Shown here piece after piece: positions 61,921 through 64,000 of a DNA stretch of 64,000 nucleotides. Below the pieces are notes generated by a model that was not told the origin of the DNA, did not search any database, and was given only the letters and a program-made list of their open reading frames with translations. The position numbers were made by a program, and so were the translations under genes. Source of the DNA: Arthrobacter hankyongi (GTDB taxonomy: Bacteria > Actinomycetota > Actinomycetes > Actinomycetales > Micrococcaceae); assembly GCF_022012395.1 (NCBI RefSeq), contig NZ_JAKLTQ010000002.1:1-64000 (forward strand), given 5' to 3'. The stretch's first letter is position 1; each line of letters begins with the position of its first letter.

Positions 61921-63156
61921 GTGCCGAAAGTGAGTGAAATGTTTAAGAATCTTGTTCTAAGCGGCTCGTTGACTGACGCGGAGCGTCAGTATCTTGATCG
62001 AGTCGCCGGACTGATCCCCGTACTCCGGGACGAGGCCGCTGCCGCGGAAGAAGGTCGGAAGGTCACCGCGCCTGTGATGGACGCGGCGGTCGAGGCTGGA
62101 CTGTTCTCGGCACTGGTGCCTGCTCGCTTCGGCGGTCAGGCGCTGGGCCTTCGCTCGCTGACCGAGGCGGCCCGCCTGCTCGCCCGTGGCGACGCTTCGA
62201 CTGCGTGGGCGCTCGCGTTCCTCATAGAACATAACTGGATGGCCGGCCGCATGCCGATCCCGGTCCAGGAGAAGCTCTTTGCTGACCGCAACTACATGCT
62301 CGCTGCGGCGCCGCTGGTCTCGGGTGGTCCGGCCACACGCGAAGAAGACGGCAGCTACCGCATCACCGGCACCTGGCGCTACGGTACCGGCTATGACAAC
62401 TCCGATTGGGTGTTCGTCACCTGCACGATCCAGGAGGAGGACGGCCCGGTCGACCGCGTCTTCATGCTCCCGGTCGATGCCGTCGAGGTCGTTCAGCGCT
62501 GGGAGGCGTCGGGTATGGCGGCGACCTCGAGCCACAACCTGCGCGGCGAGGATCTGATCGTTCCCGCTGAGCGTAGCCTTCCGATTCCCGACTTTGTGTC
62601 GGCGGACTCGCATGGTGGCATCGAGCACATTGAGTCGATCTACCACTACCCGCTGCACTTTGGTCTGAACAACATGATGGCGGGCATCTTCGTGGGGATT
62701 GCCGAAGCGGTCCTCGATCTCTACGAGGGCAAGCTGGAGTCGAGCCGTCCGTTCGGGCTCGCCCGCAAGGAACGCACGCCGTCTCGCATTCGCTGGGCCG
62801 CGGCTCGCAAGCGGATCGAGGCCGCGCGCCTGCTGTACTTTGCCACGATCGATTGGACGGTTGAGCTGTGCGAGAAGCGCGAGGGGTACACCCAGGAGGA
62901 CATCGGCGAACTCCAACTCTCTTCGCTGACCATCGCGCATATGTGCCACGACGCAGTGAACCAGCTCTGCATGGGCATCGGATCGAGCGCGTTTGCACTG
63001 AAGGACCCGATTCAGCGCTACAAGCGTGATATCGATGTGCTGATCAACCATGCGGGTCTCGATTGGGACGTAGTGGCGGACCGCGCATCGCGCTGGTCGC
63101 TCGGCTTCGGGGCCGAGACGACCGACTGGCACTCGTCGCCTGCGAAGGGCAAGTGA
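61921..63156 (+). CDS. acyl-CoA dehydrogenase-fold flavin monooxygenase
   Basis: A 411-residue protein of the acyl-CoA dehydrogenase superfamily. VMDAAVEAGLFSALVPARFGGQALGLRSLTEAARLLARGDASTAWALAF matches group D flavin monooxygenases (HsaA, DszC, HpaB-like) rather than true acyl-CoA dehydrogenases. The catalytic Glu region of the latter is not evident. Such enzymes use reduced flavin from a separate reductase; the flavin reductase at 48231 is the candidate. GTG 61921, GTG 61930 or ATG 61939 could start it. It overlaps the next gene by 4 bases. Confidence 0.86.
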   Translation: MPKVSEMFKNLVLSGSLTDAERQYLDRVAGLIPVLRDEAAAAEEGRKVTAPVMDAAVEAGLFSALVPARFGGQALGLRSLTEAARLLARGDASTAWALAFLIEHNWMAGRMPIPVQEKLFADRNYMLAAAPLVSGGPATREEDGSYRITGTWRYGTGYDNSDWVFVTCTIQEEDGPVDRVFMLPVDAVEVVQRWEASGMAATSSHNLRGEDLIVPAERSLPIPDFVSADSHGGIEHIESIYHYPLHFGLNNMMAGIFVGIAEAVLDLYEGKLESSRPFGLARKERTPSRIRWAAARKRIEAARLLYFATIDWTVELCEKREGYTQEDIGELQLSSLTIAHMCHDAVNQLCMGIGSSAFALKDPIQRYKRDIDVLINHAGLDWDVVADRASRWSLGFGAETTDWHSSPAKGK

Positions 63157-63977
63157 TCGTTGTGAATACGCAGCATAGTTTCAACACGGAACAGTTCATC
63201 TGCGGGCTCTTCGGTGCCGACCCCGCCGTCGCGGAGCTAATCGACGAGGCCGCGACGGTCGACATTCCTCGCATCGGGCGGGTGTGCGGATCGCGGGGGC
63301 TCGAGCAGACCGTACGCTCCTGGCGTGCCGTATACCCCTACGAGCTGATCGGTGCGGAGGTACGCAACGTCATTACCACAGAAACCGGCCTCGTCTCGGA
63401 ATTCCGCCTGCTGCTGCGCGAGGGCGATCGCGAGTTCATTCTTCCCGTTGCCGTTGTCGCGTCGAGTGACAGCGAGGAGCAGTTCGTTCGGCTGTACCAT
63501 TCGGAGCGGCTGATTCACGGGGAGCGGAGGGGGCGACGTGCAGTGTGGCCTGCCGAGGATGGACAGTATCCGACCGCATTCGACGAGTATCACCCGGCGA
63601 TCCGCAACTATATGGCGGCGATCGCGAGCGGCGCGGCCGAGAACGTCACCGCGCGACTCGCCGAGGGTGCGGCACTCGACAATGGCGTGCGGCCGGTTGC
63701 CGACGCTGATGAACTGCTCGCGGTCTTTACCGCGATGGTGCGCACGGGCGGTGCACGTCTTGTGCGACGCAACGAGTTCGACAACGGCACGACCGTTGCG
63801 CTCGAGTACACGAGCCTGCCGCGACCAGGCGTTGCTGCCGGCGCACCGCGGACGCCGCCCGGTGGGGGCATCGGCATCTACGACTACGACGGGTCACACC
63901 TGATTCGTGCCGTTCGGATGTACGACGATTTCGACCCGGAGATGCTCATCGCCGCAGGAAGAAACACTGACAACTGA
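63153..63977 (+). CDS. NTF2-like (SnoaL-type) protein, 274 aa
   Basis: A 274-residue protein made of two halves that each resemble an NTF2/SnoaL cone fold (IGRVCGSRGLEQTVRSWRAVYPYELIGAEVRNVITTETGLVSEFRLLLREGDREFILPVAVVASSD; then NYMAAIASGAAENVTARLAEGAALDNGVRPVADADELLAVFTAMV). GTG 63153 overlaps the monooxygenase stop; GTG 63162 is an alternative. It is probably co-transcribed with the monooxygenase and may catalyse an isomerisation or hydration of its product. Function unknown. Confidence 0.72.
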   Translation: MIVVNTQHSFNTEQFICGLFGADPAVAELIDEAATVDIPRIGRVCGSRGLEQTVRSWRAVYPYELIGAEVRNVITTETGLVSEFRLLLREGDREFILPVAVVASSDSEEQFVRLYHSERLIHGERRGRRAVWPAEDGQYPTAFDEYHPAIRNYMAAIASGAAENVTARLAEGAALDNGVRPVADADELLAVFTAMVRTGGARLVRRNEFDNGTTVALEYTSLPRPGVAAGAPRTPPGGGIGIYDYDGSHLIRAVRMYDDFDPEMLIAAGRNTDN

Positions 63978-64000
63978 ATATCTTTGCAAGCGTCCCAGGC

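Noticed and set aside
61921-63156. True acyl-CoA dehydrogenase
   Set aside because: The N-terminal pattern fits group D flavin monooxygenases, the catalytic Glu region of acyl-CoA dehydrogenases is not evident, and no electron-transfer flavoprotein or beta-oxidation gene is nearby.

Overview
The window reads as a high-GC Gram-positive actinobacterium. The first ~43.5 kb looks like a soil Micrococcaceae (Arthrobacter-like) chromosome or large replicon. The signs are GC-rich codon choice, many GTG starts with AGGAG-type ribosome binding sites, IclR/PucR/Lrp regulators beside catabolic genes, coenzyme F420 genes, and broad amino-acid, polyamine and aromatic catabolism. The genus is inferred from content; no rRNA or tRNA gene was found to anchor it.

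Layout. 0.1-0.6 kb: two small unknown genes. 0.9-7.0 kb: an F420 neighbourhood with an IclR regulator, an F420-type luciferase-like oxidoreductase, a three-gene importer matching the proposed F420-0 transporter, and convergent cofD. 7.2-11 kb: a second luciferase-like monooxygenase, a RibD/DHFR-like reductase, and a valine-pathway pair (3-hydroxyisobutyryl-CoA hydrolase and 3-hydroxyisobutyrate dehydrogenase). 11-13.3 kb: LysE exporter divergent from an Lrp regulator, then an ACT protein. 13.3-20.4 kb: PucR regulator divergent from a glutamate dehydrogenase; a putrescine oxidase - universal stress protein - amino acid/polyamine permease operon runs towards it. 20.6-25.3 kb: methyltransferase, PQ-loop-like membrane protein, LuxR regulator, cation:proton antiporter. 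25.3-29 kb: CoA-transferase A/B plus thiolase under a divergent IclR. 29-32 kb: zinc-type dehydrogenase, VapBC-like toxin-antitoxin pair, unknown 367-aa protein.

32.2-43.5 kb holds a complete 3-(3-hydroxyphenyl)propionate meta-cleavage pathway: hydroxylase, ring-cleavage dioxygenase, C-C hydrolase, hydratase, aldolase, acylating acetaldehyde dehydrogenase, MFS importer and two IclR regulators. It is split in two by a plasmid-type ParA / small DNA-binding-protein cassette with its own inverted repeats (35.9-37.4 kb).

43.6-44.8 kb is a scar-like zone with a small orphan gene and a frameshifted gene. From 44.85 kb to the end the base usage looks different and a second catabolic island begins. 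It comprises a P450 system (P450, CxxHxxC ferredoxin, ferredoxin reductase, signal-less HtaA-domain protein), a flavin reductase, an MFS transporter, a six-gene operon (aldehyde dehydrogenase, alcohol dehydrogenase, cyclase-family hydrolase, class III CoA-transferase, beta-hydroxyacid dehydrogenase, amidohydrolase), an MmgE/PrpD protein, an acyl-CoA-dehydrogenase-fold monooxygenase and an NTF2-like protein. I recognise no known complete pathway in this set and no regulator among its genes. It is the best candidate here for an undescribed system.

The island carries a nested insertion. An IS256-family element (8-bp target duplication, degenerate transposase) landed in the last codons of the MFS gene. 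An ISL3-family element (perfect 26-bp ends, 8-bp target duplication) then landed in the end of the IS256 element. The pre-insertion sequence can be reconstructed base by base.
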